A DNA stretch of 64,000 nt from the NCBI GenBank assembly GCA_023423935.1, contig JAFAEQ010000040.1, positions 1-64,000 on the forward strand, read 5' to 3'. Positions 8,568 through 17,035 of the stretch are shown here, one piece after another. The position numbers and the translations under genes were made by a program. The stretch's first letter is position 1, and every line of letters begins with the position of its first letter. A model generated the notes under the pieces. That model made no database searches and had not been told where the DNA came from. It saw nothing but the letters and a program-made list of their open reading frames with translations. This DNA comes from Pseudomonadota bacterium. GTDB lineage: Bacteria > Pseudomonadota > Gammaproteobacteria > Steroidobacterales > Steroidobacteraceae.

Positions 8568-9609
8568 GCTGTTCCTTCGTGCAATCGGTGAGTTCGCCGG
8601 CGGCAATGCGCGGTGCGAGTTCGCGTGCGCGCTCGAACGTCGGCACGCCATCGAGTTCATAACGGCCCAGGGACCGCGCGCGAGTTTCACCGTCGCGGAT
8701 ATAGATGGCTTCGAACTGTGCCCGCTCTTGCGGCGAGATGCTCAGGAAAGTCATGCGTTCCTTGCGGCCGAGCTCATATCCTGCTTCGTTGGCGGCAATG
8801 AGCTCGGTTGCGAGCGCATGCTCCCACACGGCAGTGCCCCGCAGCAGCAGATCACGCTGCCAGGGCTCCAGATTTTTCCAGCGTCGTTCGCCCATTGCAC
8901 GCGCCGCATACGCGCCGCGCGGGATGTCCATTTCCGTGAAGAAGCGCGCGACCTCGGCGAAGTGGAGCGATCTGAGCGTATCCGCGGGTGCGACGACTCC
9001 ATCGAGCACTCCTTTGGCAAGTGCGGAGTACACCTCGCGCATGGGCATATCGACGGGATCCGCGCCGAGATCCTTGAGCACCGCGAGCAGCTCCGAAGGT
9101 GCCCGCAAGCGCAGACCTTTCAGATCGGCGAGCGTGCGAACGGGCCGGTCGCGCGTCACGATGCCGGGGAGGTTTCCTCCCTGCACGGCCAGCACCTGCA
9201 GTCCATGCAGCTCGCGATCGAACTGCCGATCCGTCGCCACGAGACAGCGATAGAGCGCGGTCTGTTGCTCATAGGTCTTGAGGCCTGCATAAAAGCCCGC
9301 TTGAGTGCGCTGCAGATGTGCGCCACCACGCGCGTAGATCGGCGTAATGAGTCCGATGTCGGCGACGCCGTGTCGCAGTTCCATGAGCGAGTGTTCGGAG
9401 GACAGCAGCGATCCCGACCAGTACGGCTGGATGCGCAAGCGTCCGCCCGATTCCTGCTCGATCCATTTCATCCATTGGATGTCGGCGCGGCTGAAAGGAT
9501 GCGTCGGCGCATACGGGCTGGCATAAACGAGCACCGTGCCCGGCTGCGGCTGTTCTTTGGCGCACGCAACGAGGCCCAGAAGCACGATCGCGGCGAGCAA
9601 CGCTCTCAC
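8551..9609 (-). CDS. dctP: TRAP transporter substrate-binding lipoprotein, DctP family
   Basis: The 352-residue product begins with a lipoprotein signal (LVAC lipobox near residue 16). It carries DctP features such as LADLKGLRLRAPSELLAVLKDLGADPVDMPMREVY and GVLDGVVAP, with the conserved Arg that usually salt-bridges the substrate carboxylate. It should hold an organic acid in the periplasm and deliver it to the DctQM permease encoded five to six genes upstream in the same operon. A lipid anchor is less common than a free periplasmic form. Its ATG overlaps the upstream dehydratase stop (ATGA). Confidence 0.88.
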   Translation of the reverse strand: MRALLAAIVLLGLVACAKEQPQPGTVLVYASPYAPTHPFSRADIQWMKWIEQESGGRLRIQPYWSGSLLSSEHSLMELRHGVADIGLITPIYARGGAHLQRTQAGFYAGLKTYEQQTALYRCLVATDRQFDRELHGLQVLAVQGGNLPGIVTRDRPVRTLADLKGLRLRAPSELLAVLKDLGADPVDMPMREVYSALAKGVLDGVVAPADTLRSLHFAEVARFFTEMDIPRGAYAARAMGERRWKNLEPWQRDLLLRGTAVWEHALATELIAANEAGYELGRKERMTFLSISPQERAQFEAIYIRDGETRARSLGRYELDGVPTFERARELAPRIAAGELTDCTKEQHEPSS

Positions 9610-10919
9610 AGCAGTCCTCCCGAGCGCAGAAAGTCCGCCACGTGTTCGACCATGCGCTCATGGCTCCAGTCCGCGGCATCCACCATGTCCGCCGACAGCA
9701 TGAGCGTCGGAACGCCTGCGGCTTCGAGTGCCAGGCGCGTGAGGTTCGTACCCGATTGCGACAGGCGGTTACCGGGCGGCACGAGCATCACGGCGGCATC
9801 GATGCCGCAGCGTCGCGCTTCGCTCACCATCCATTCGTTCATCCAGGGCGGCAGATGCAGCACTTCGTTCATTGAACAGATGCGGCTCGCGAGTGCGTGC
9901 AGCGGCCGTCCGTGCAGTTCGCGGATGTACTGAGGACCGGCGAAGGGCATGTACATCGACCACACGAACGCGGCGCCGAAGCGATCTTCGAGGGCGCTAT
10001 AGAAACCTGGGTCGTGCCACAACCCGGCGCCGATCCACATGAGCCGCAAACGTTCCTGGCTGCCAGCACCCACGCCGGCTGCGATGCGCTCGGCCACTTC
10101 ATCGCGGAACCGACGCGCGTGTGCGACGGCCCAGTCGGAGCCGCGATGCCATTGTGGAATCATGGTGTTCGGCATCTGCTCCGCAATCGACACGGGACAG
10201 GGACGAGCATCGCCGATCATGCGTGCGGCTTCGGCGATGTAGCCTTCCTGCTCGTTGATCGCCTCCATCAGTTTGACGAACTTCGCCTCGTCGAACTTGC
10301 GTCCTGTGCGCTCTTCGAGTCGGGCGATGAGTTGGCGCATCTCATCGACGAGCAGCTCGATGCGCCGTTCCTCGTACACGCTCGACCAATCCTGCTTCGA
10401 GTGCTCGAACCACTGCGGATCCTTGTGCAGCCAGCCGGGCGCCTCGAGCGGGAAGAACTCGGTGCCGAACGCCTCCGCCCATTGTCCGAAGACGTGCTCG
10501 ATGCATTCGCAGGTCAGTCGAGCAACCAGCATGGTCGGTTTGGGCAGTCCGCCCCAGGGTGCTTTCGAACGATCTGCATCGAGCGTGCATGCAAGCCCGA
10601 GCGAGCAGTAGTGACACCGGCTCGGCGGGTAACCCAGTCGATCGAGCACGCCGGCATAGTGGGTCGAGAGCTGCTTGGCCGAGATGTACGCCGACCACCA
10701 TTGATTGGTGATGAGCGGAATGTCCATCGCATGAAAAATCTCATGCGGCGTATCGGCCTGCGCAATGACGAAGGGCTCGCCCTGGTCGATCACGCGACGC
10801 TTGAGATCCGCGGCGAAGTTGCGTTGATACGCGGTTGCAGCCGCAGTGCAGGCGAGATCCTTGCGACTGCGCTGACCGCCCGTGCGCTGACCGCCCGGGT
10901 TCGAGACATCGTGACTCAC
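9606..10919 (-). CDS. 2-hydroxyacyl-CoA dehydratase / benzoyl-CoA reductase family subunit
   Basis: The GTG at 10919 overlaps the upstream TGA (GTGA) and gives 437 residues, matching HgdB/FldB/BcrB-type subunits. Family signs include the N-terminal HEIFHAMDIPLITNQWW segment, a cysteine cluster RCHYCSLGLAC that could bind a [4Fe-4S] cluster, and a C-terminal NEWMVSEARRCGIDAAVMLVPPGNR. Known members remove water from 2-hydroxyacyl-CoA, or reduce aromatic CoA esters, by ketyl-radical chemistry after ATP-driven electron injection from an activator protein. No activator (HgdC/FldI-type ASKHA ATPase) is visible in the window. It is encoded beside a second family member (13087-14142) and two CoA-transferases. 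The substrate is unknown. Confidence 0.78.
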   Translation of the reverse strand: MSHDVSNPGGQRTGGQRSRKDLACTAAATAYQRNFAADLKRRVIDQGEPFVIAQADTPHEIFHAMDIPLITNQWWSAYISAKQLSTHYAGVLDRLGYPPSRCHYCSLGLACTLDADRSKAPWGGLPKPTMLVARLTCECIEHVFGQWAEAFGTEFFPLEAPGWLHKDPQWFEHSKQDWSSVYEERRIELLVDEMRQLIARLEERTGRKFDEAKFVKLMEAINEQEGYIAEAARMIGDARPCPVSIAEQMPNTMIPQWHRGSDWAVAHARRFRDEVAERIAAGVGAGSQERLRLMWIGAGLWHDPGFYSALEDRFGAAFVWSMYMPFAGPQYIRELHGRPLHALASRICSMNEVLHLPPWMNEWMVSEARRCGIDAAVMLVPPGNRLSQSGTNLTRLALEAAGVPTLMLSADMVDAADWSHERMVEHVADFLRSGGLL

Positions 10920-13090
10920 TTGAAAACTCCGAGCGCTTCGAGGGTCGCAATGCGCTCTGCCGACAGCCCACACAGCGTGCGGGCAATTTCATGACTGTGC
11001 TCGCCCATGCTGGGGGCGCGAAATGCATCGATGCGGCTGCGCGAGAAAGAAATCGGCGTGCGCATATGGCCGAAGGTGCCGAGCACCGCATGCTCGAGCG
11101 GCATCAGTGCGCCGCGGCTCGCAAGTTGCGGATCGTGCTCCATCAGATCTTCGATGTCCTGCACCGGAGCTGCGGCAATGTGTGCGTCCTGCAGTCGCTC
11201 CGCGAGCTCGCGCTCTGGTTGTGTTGCCGTCCAGCGGCGCAGTGCCTCGGCGGCGATTGCCGGATCCGTCGGATCCACTCCCGCAAGCTCGCAGAAGGTT
11301 CTCCACTGCTGGGGCGATGCGCAGCTGACCGCGATCCAGCGATCCTCCCCCAGCGCGGGATAGACGTCCTGATGAAAGATCCTTGCGTCGCGGTTGCCCA
11401 TGCGATGAGGACGCTCGCCGCGCTGTGTCTGCAAGAAGGCGTCGCGCATCTGCTGCACGCAGATCTCATACATGGAGGCATCGACGTGACAACCGACGCC
11501 GGTGCGGTTGCGATGAACCAATGCCGCAGAAGTCGCCGCAGCCATGACATACGGCACGATCACATCGCCGTAGGGCACGGCACCCGGAATCACGGGACCG
11601 CGATCTTCCCAGCCCGTCAGCAACGTGCGACCCGACAGCGCCGCGCCGGTGCCGTCGACGCCCCAGGCTTCGGCGAGCGGTCCGGTCTGTCCGAAAACGC
11701 TGCCGGAAATCATGATCAAGGACGGATGCTTGCTGCTCAGCGTTGCGTAATCGAGGCCGAGCTTGCGCATGGTGCCGGGCGAGAAATTCTCGACGACGAC
11801 ATCCGCCCATTCGAGCAGCGGGTCGATGATCTCGCGGCTTTCAGGCTTCTTCATGTCCAGCGCGAGGCTGCGTTTGGAGGTGTTCAGATGCGCGAACCAC
11901 GGCTTGTCATCCAGGCTCTGTGCGCTCGAGCGGCTGATCTGCACGTCCAGTCGCGACAGACAGGGCCTCGTCCGCGATTCGACCTTGATGATCTCCGCAC
12001 CCAGATCGCCGAGCACTTTGGTCGTGATGGAGCCGACCAGTGCCCAGGAGAAGTCGAGCACCCGCACGCCGGCCAGCGGACCTGATCGAACGCTAGTCTC
12101 ACGCGCTCGTTCCCGTGGCTGTGCAGCGGGTCCTTCGCTGATACGCACGAAACGCGAAGGAGTTCTGAGTCCCGCGTGCTCGTTCCAGAACTGTCTCGCC
12201 TCCAGATGCGGATCTGCGAGCACGTCGGCCGGTTCGGCGAGAACCGTCGCGTTGATTCCCCGGCGCTGTCCATCCGTTCTGATCTCTTCGCGCGTACAGG
12301 TACGAAAGAAACCTTCGATAGCACGTTCCCATTGCGCGCGTACTTGCGGATCGAGCGTCGAGCGGTTGTAGGTAGTCCAGTCGGTCCCGTGCAAAGGATT
12401 CGGTGCGCCTTTCTCATCCATCCAGTCGCTCAGCGCGCGATTTGCCGGTGCGCCGAAGCGGCCGGTCATCAAGGTGTGGAAGCAATAGCCATCCGCCAGT
12501 GGCCAGATACAGCGCACGGTCGCGCGCCCGTAATTCAGCGAGCCACCGACGCGATGCAGTTTGCGTCGATCGAAATGCCAGGCGAGCGCACCGTTCACGT
12601 TGCGTGAGAAGGCGACTTCCTGCGAGGAGACATCGATGTGCTGGCCGCGACCGCTGCCGACACGTTCGAGCAAAGCGGCCATCGCGCCGCTCGCCGCGAC
12701 CATGTCGGCGTGGAATCCGCAGGCATCGAGCGCTTCCTTGACCGGTGGCCGATCGGGATCGCCGGTGAGTCGCAGCGTGCCGCCCAATGCGGAGGCAATG
12801 AGCTCCGATCCATGCCAGCGCGAGCGCGGGCCGCCGCTGCCGAACGGCGTAACGGATACGTGAATCAACTGAGGATTGACGCTCTCGATCTGACTTTGTG
12901 TGAATCCAGCCTCCGCGAGGCGCTCGAGTCCCCAGTTCTCGATGAAAAGATCGGCCGATGCGAGGTGCGTGCCGAGCGATTCGGCATTGACGATCTGCAG
13001 CTTCGCGCCCAGCGACTCGACGAAGCGGGCGAGGGCGCTTTCGCCGGCCTCGGCCAGTACGGCGGCGGTGATGTGTTCGAGTGGCTTCAT
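10916..13090 (-). CDS. Tandem-fused CaiB/BaiF CoA-transferase
   Basis: At 724 residues this is about twice the family length. The C-terminal half (from about residue 343) is canonical: PLAGVRVLDFSWALVGSI, LGAEIIKVESRTRP, NFSPGTMRKLGLDYATL and a WGVDGTGAALSG segment holding the presumed catalytic Asp. The N-terminal half is a diverged copy recognisable by FIENWGLERLAEAGF, SVTPFGSGGPRS, GFHADMVAASGAMAALL and RGQHIDVSSQE. At the catalytic position it has Glu (GSELIASALGG), and it lacks the standard N-terminal VLD...AGP segment. CaiB enzymes are interlocked dimers, so the fusion may be a built-in heterodimer with one active site. It overlaps both neighbours by ATGA/GTGA. Confidence 0.85.
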   Translation of the reverse strand: MKPLEHITAAVLAEAGESALARFVESLGAKLQIVNAESLGTHLASADLFIENWGLERLAEAGFTQSQIESVNPQLIHVSVTPFGSGGPRSRWHGSELIASALGGTLRLTGDPDRPPVKEALDACGFHADMVAASGAMAALLERVGSGRGQHIDVSSQEVAFSRNVNGALAWHFDRRKLHRVGGSLNYGRATVRCIWPLADGYCFHTLMTGRFGAPANRALSDWMDEKGAPNPLHGTDWTTYNRSTLDPQVRAQWERAIEGFFRTCTREEIRTDGQRRGINATVLAEPADVLADPHLEARQFWNEHAGLRTPSRFVRISEGPAAQPRERARETSVRSGPLAGVRVLDFSWALVGSITTKVLGDLGAEIIKVESRTRPCLSRLDVQISRSSAQSLDDKPWFAHLNTSKRSLALDMKKPESREIIDPLLEWADVVVENFSPGTMRKLGLDYATLSSKHPSLIMISGSVFGQTGPLAEAWGVDGTGAALSGRTLLTGWEDRGPVIPGAVPYGDVIVPYVMAAATSAALVHRNRTGVGCHVDASMYEICVQQMRDAFLQTQRGERPHRMGNRDARIFHQDVYPALGEDRWIAVSCASPQQWRTFCELAGVDPTDPAIAAEALRRWTATQPERELAERLQDAHIAAAPVQDIEDLMEHDPQLASRGALMPLEHAVLGTFGHMRTPISFSRSRIDAFRAPSMGEHSHEIARTLCGLSAERIATLEALGVFK

Positions 13091-14142
13091 GTTCGCGTAC
13101 TCAGCGTGCTCGCGAATTTTTCAATTGCTTCGAGCGTCTCGGTCGGCGCGTCCCACTTTTGCATCGTCAGTGAAAGCGCGGGAATGGCATGTTCGCGCAA
13201 GGCGCGTTCGACGCGGGGATACACCCAGGCGAGTCCCGTGTCTTCAGCAACCACCCAAAGAATGACTCCCGCGACGCTCAGTTCGAGCGCACGCGAACAG
13301 AATGCCTGCGGTGTTTGCAACAGACTTCGCCAGGGATGAGCGCGACAACGCCGAGCGATCTGCTCGAACGCATCGCCACTTTGTGCTGCGTCATCGGCCC
13401 GGTACGGCGTGGCGGCGTTGAGTGTCGCAACGATGTTCGCGCCCGCGCGCTCGGCGGATTCGTGCAAGCGCTCATCGGGCGGTGTGCTGCCGATGAGCAT
13501 GAGCGGTGCTGCATCGGTCGGTGCAGGCATCGAATCCTGCGGCGTTTGCAACGTCTGATCGAAGTCGAAGGACCAGTCGCGATCCGCGGCCCGTAACAGT
13601 CGCGCCGCGACGCTTCCGCGCGATGCAGGAGTCTCAAGCGTCGATATGGCAGTCGCCAGCCGCAGTTCGTAGCGCTCGTGCACGCGCTGCAGTGCGGGGA
13701 CGAGCGCATCGTCCGACGCTCCGAGTTCGCGTGCCAGATGCCGGGTCGATGAGATCGTATGGGTGAGGCTGCTTTCGCGAGCGCACGAGGCGAGATCGAA
13801 CATCAACGGTCGCGGACCGCCGCACAGCCCGCGCCGCTGCAGTTCGCACAGGTAGTAATACAGTCGCTGCGAGCTGTCGTCGCTGCGCGTGAACACGACC
13901 GCTTCGATATGATCGAGCTCGCCGGTTAGCCATTGCCCGGCAATCGAGCGACTCTCGGACGTGAAGGTCGGTTCGAGATATCGATCTGCTATCGCCGAGG
14001 GTGACCCGGCACGTCCATGAACGGCGAGCGGCAGGGCACCAGCGGCGAGAATGAGCTCGACAGGAATGTCGTGTCCGACATAGCCGATGAGCCTGCCGGA
14101 TCGCTGTGTGTGAGTTGGATGCGAAGTCGAAGCCATGTTCAT
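13087..14142 (-). CDS. 2-hydroxyacyl-CoA dehydratase family protein (second subunit)
   Basis: The ATG at 14142 overlaps the dctM stop (ATGA) and gives 351 residues; a much longer in-frame extension runs through dctM and is rejected. Near the N-terminus is GRLIGYVGHDIPVELILAAGALPLAVHG, the usual opening of HgdA/B-type subunits. RLYYYLCELQRRG and a C-terminal VAGVILWVVAEDTGLAWVYPRVERALREHAIPALSL also fit. Cysteines are fewer and placed differently from the other subunit, so cluster binding is less sure. It probably forms a heterodimer with the product of 9606-10919. It is diverged and could have a different reaction. Confidence 0.65.
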   Translation of the reverse strand: MNMASTSHPTHTQRSGRLIGYVGHDIPVELILAAGALPLAVHGRAGSPSAIADRYLEPTFTSESRSIAGQWLTGELDHIEAVVFTRSDDSSQRLYYYLCELQRRGLCGGPRPLMFDLASCARESSLTHTISSTRHLARELGASDDALVPALQRVHERYELRLATAISTLETPASRGSVAARLLRAADRDWSFDFDQTLQTPQDSMPAPTDAAPLMLIGSTPPDERLHESAERAGANIVATLNAATPYRADDAAQSGDAFEQIARRCRAHPWRSLLQTPQAFCSRALELSVAGVILWVVAEDTGLAWVYPRVERALREHAIPALSLTMQKWDAPTETLEAIEKFASTLSTRT

Positions 14143-15431
14143 TGACCGAGCCACTGCGGCAGCCCCAGCGCCAGTGCCGGAACCAGGATCAGCAGCGTCA
14201 GATGCAGGAAGTCCGCCGCGAGAAACGGCACGACGCCTTTGAAAATACGCGTCAGCGGGACGTCCTTGGCAATGCCCTGGATGACGTACAGGTTGATGCC
14301 AATGGGCGGATGGACGAAGCCGATCTCCATCGTGCGCACGAGATAGATGCCGAACCAGATCGGCGAGAGTCCCAGATGCACGATGATCGGGAGCAGGATT
14401 GGTGTGGTGAGCAACATGAGCGCAAGACCGTCGAGCACCGATCCGAGCAGCAGCAGCAGGATCGTCATGACGACGATGGCGAACAATTGACCGCCGGGCA
14501 GGTCCGCCATCAATGATTCGACCTGCATGGCCAGACCGGTGACGCTCATGAACACGGAAAAGATGAGCGCGCCGATGATGACGACGTAGATCATGCCCGT
14601 GGTACGCAGCGTCTGAGCGAGCGCTTCGAGCAAGGCCTTGCGAGTGAGTGCGCGCCGCCACGCACACAGTGCGAGCGAACCGACGGCGCCGACCGATGCG
14701 GCCTCGGTCGGTGTGAACCAGCCGAGCGCGATGCCGGCGAGAACGGCGACGACCAACGCACCGAGATCCGTCATGCGCAGCAACGCAGCGCGACGCTCAG
14801 ACCAAGGCGCGCGTTCGGCGGCCGGCGCGATCGAAGGGCGCCAGCGACACAGCAGCACGATGGTGATCATGTAGAACAGCGCCTGCGTGATCGCCGGAAT
14901 GATCGCTGCCGTGAACAATTTGCCGATCGACTGCTCGGCGAGAATGCCGAACACGATCAAGGCGCCGGACGGCGGGATGATCGAACCGAGCGTGCCGCCT
15001 GCCGCAATCGATCCGGTGGCGAGCGCATCGGAGTAGCCGCGCTTGCGCATCTCGGGCAAGCCGATCAATCCGATGGTCGCGGCCGTGGCTAGACTCGAGC
15101 CGCTCACTGCACCGAAGCCTGCGCAGCCGGCGATCGAGGCGAGCGCGAGACCGCCGCGGCGATGACCGAACATCTTGGCGGCGGCATCGAAGAAGTCGCG
15201 GCTCGCACCCGCCGCGAAGCACAGATGCGCCATGAGCAGGAACAGCGGGAGGACGCCCAGCTCATACCGCGATACGGTTTCGAACAGGACGACGCCGGAT
15301 TTGATGATCGCGGGTTCCGGGCCGATGAGAATCATGAGGCCCACCATCCCGACGAGTCCCATCGACACGCCGATGGGAACGCCGAGCGTCAGCAGAATCA
15401 GCAGTGCGATGACGCCGAGTGTGCCGCTCAT
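14139..15431 (-). CDS. dctM: TRAP transporter large permease DctM
   Basis: The 430-residue polytopic membrane protein has about a dozen hydrophobic segments. Hallmarks include LLTLGVPIGVSMGLVG near the N-terminus, GSIAAGGTLGSIIPPSGALIVFG in the middle and EIGFVHPPIGINLYVIQGIAKDVPLTRIFKGVVPFL near the end. It is the sodium-driven transport subunit that works with DctQ and DctP to import an organic acid. Its ATG overlaps the dctQ stop, and the dehydratase start overlaps its own stop. Such coupling inside a catabolic operon implies that the transported acid is the substrate of the following enzymes. Confidence 0.93.
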   Translation of the reverse strand: MSGTLGVIALLILLTLGVPIGVSMGLVGMVGLMILIGPEPAIIKSGVVLFETVSRYELGVLPLFLLMAHLCFAAGASRDFFDAAAKMFGHRRGGLALASIAGCAGFGAVSGSSLATAATIGLIGLPEMRKRGYSDALATGSIAAGGTLGSIIPPSGALIVFGILAEQSIGKLFTAAIIPAITQALFYMITIVLLCRWRPSIAPAAERAPWSERRAALLRMTDLGALVVAVLAGIALGWFTPTEAASVGAVGSLALCAWRRALTRKALLEALAQTLRTTGMIYVVIIGALIFSVFMSVTGLAMQVESLMADLPGGQLFAIVVMTILLLLLGSVLDGLALMLLTTPILLPIIVHLGLSPIWFGIYLVRTMEIGFVHPPIGINLYVIQGIAKDVPLTRIFKGVVPFLAADFLHLTLLILVPALALGLPQWLGQ

Positions 15432-15883
15432 TTGCGATCACCTCTCGACGAGAACATCTCGCGCACGAACAGGAGCGCAATCGCGGCGACGGCGGCGAAT
15501 GAAATCACCCGCAGCGGACGGAACGGGATGTGCAGAAGCTCGCTCTGTTCGTACTCGTTCCACGCATCGAAAGTCAGCCACAGCGCGCCGGCGGCCAGCC
15601 CGGCGAAGAACAGCACCGAGAGGAACGCCGAGATCCTGCGCAACACATCGCGTGCGGTGGGGCTGAGGCGATCGGTGAGAATCGTGACACTCGCATGCGA
15701 ACGTGTGAGGGTCGCGGACACCATCGCCGAGCTCGCCGTGAGCAGAATCGCAGTCTGGATGATTTCGATCGCACCGAAGAACGGAATACCTGCGTGACGA
15801 CCGAAGACCGCCAAGGCCTCGACACCCATGGCGAGCAAAAGTCCGATCGCTCCCACGTAGAACAAAGGTCCGCGCGGAGCCAC
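15428..15883 (-). CDS. dctQ: TRAP transporter small permease DctQ
   Basis: The GTG at 15883 is preferred: an AGGAG ribosome-binding site lies about 10 bases upstream, and it yields the usual size (151 residues). The longer in-frame reading overlaps the CapA gene and is arginine-rich shadow sequence. Four hydrophobic segments are visible (GPLFYVGAIGLLLAMGVEALAVF, GAIEIIQTAILLTASSAMVSATL, ISAFLSVLFFAGLAAGALWLTF and VISFAAVAAIALLFV). The DctQ-type SHASVTILTDRLSPTARDVLRRI segment lies between the second and third. It stabilises DctM in the inner membrane. Confidence 0.85.
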   Translation of the reverse strand: MAPRGPLFYVGAIGLLLAMGVEALAVFGRHAGIPFFGAIEIIQTAILLTASSAMVSATLTRSHASVTILTDRLSPTARDVLRRISAFLSVLFFAGLAAGALWLTFDAWNEYEQSELLHIPFRPLRVISFAAVAAIALLFVREMFSSRGDRK

Positions 15884-15903
15884 AGCGTGCTGCTCCTCGC
15901 GCT

Positions 15904-17004
15904 TTACATCACCCACGCATCGGCTCCTTCGGCTGCAAGCTTCAAGGGCGGTAGTCCCGCCTCGATTGTGATTTGTTCTACGTAGCGACAGATGCGCTCG
16001 AAGGCGGCGTCGCGCGCGAGGACGGGGCGGCCGGGCGGTTCGATATCCACCGGTCGCACGCCGATGCGCAGGCCGCCCTGGTCGTCGATGCAGACGCGGC
16101 CCAGAAATGCGTTGACGGCTTCGGGATGAAACGGCGCCAGGTGATAGGCAGGGTCGGGTTCGAATCCGAACAGTTCGCGTCGACGGCGTGCCCACGCGGC
16201 GCGCGCAGGGTGCGATTGATCCGGACTCAACGCGCGCGTCACGACGCAGCCGTTGCCGAGTCCGTGAAAAATCGGCTTGTTTCGATAGACCTCGATGCCG
16301 CGAATGATGTGAGCGTGATGGCCCACCACGATGTCGGCGCCGGCTTCGATGGCCGCATGCGCGATGGGGCGTTCATACGGCGCGAGGCGAGCGCGCGTGT
16401 GAACGATGCCTTTGTGAAGCGCCACGATCACGAGATCTGAACGCATGCGCGCCTGCTCGATATCGAACGCCATGTCCTCGAGCGAGGTCGGTTCCGGTCG
16501 CACGAGATTCGACGCCGGAGCAATCGGTCCGCCACTTGCCGGCCATACATATACATAGGCGCAACCCGCCCGATCCGGTCCGGCCCAGGAAGCTTCCGGT
16601 CCCACGCAGTTGTAGCTCAGCAAGGCGACGGTGCGAGTTCCGACTCGCAGGTAGGCGGGTTGCCGCGCCTGCGGCAGATTCAGCCCGGCACCGGTGTGCG
16701 CGATCTGTTCGGCATCGAGCGTGCGCAGCGTATCGGCAATGCCGGAAGCGCCGCGATCGGCGATGTGATTGCCGGCGAGCGTGACCGCATCGAAGCCTGC
16801 GTGCGCGAGTGCAGCGAGATGCTCGGGCGGAGCCGCGGGCGCCGGTACATCGCCTTCCAATTCTTCGACGGAAGTCGTGTGAGGGACTTCCAGATGTCCG
16901 ATCGCAAGATCGGCCTCGCGCAGCGATGGCGCAATGCCCGAGAGCCAGTGATCGGGGTCCGGTTCATCGAGAATCAGGTCGCCCGCAAACGTCAATTGAA
17001 TCAT
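15904..17004 (-). CDS. CapA-family metallophosphoesterase-like protein
   Basis: The 366-residue product carries the CapA/PGA_cap signature order: TFAGDLILDE at the N-terminus, IGHLEVPHT, VTLAGNHIADRGASGIADTL around residue 75 and VIVALHKGI...ADIVVGHHAHIIRGIEVYRNKPIFHGLGN. These His/Asp/Asn positions are the expected metal ligands of a calcineurin-like fold. In capsule operons CapA helps synthesise or export poly-gamma-glutamate, but here it sits between a CocE hydrolase and TRAP permease genes. A catabolic phosphoesterase or amidase role is therefore equally possible. There is no signal peptide, so it is probably cytoplasmic. It lies 20 bases from dctQ. Confidence 0.82.
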   Translation of the reverse strand: MIQLTFAGDLILDEPDPDHWLSGIAPSLREADLAIGHLEVPHTTSVEELEGDVPAPAAPPEHLAALAHAGFDAVTLAGNHIADRGASGIADTLRTLDAEQIAHTGAGLNLPQARQPAYLRVGTRTVALLSYNCVGPEASWAGPDRAGCAYVYVWPASGGPIAPASNLVRPEPTSLEDMAFDIEQARMRSDLVIVALHKGIVHTRARLAPYERPIAHAAIEAGADIVVGHHAHIIRGIEVYRNKPIFHGLGNGCVVTRALSPDQSHPARAAWARRRRELFGFEPDPAYHLAPFHPEAVNAFLGRVCIDDQGGLRIGVRPVDIEPPGRPVLARDAAFERICRYVEQITIEAGLPPLKLAAEGADAWVM

Positions 17005-17035
17005 CGATGGTCAACCCGACGGCTGTGCGATGGCC

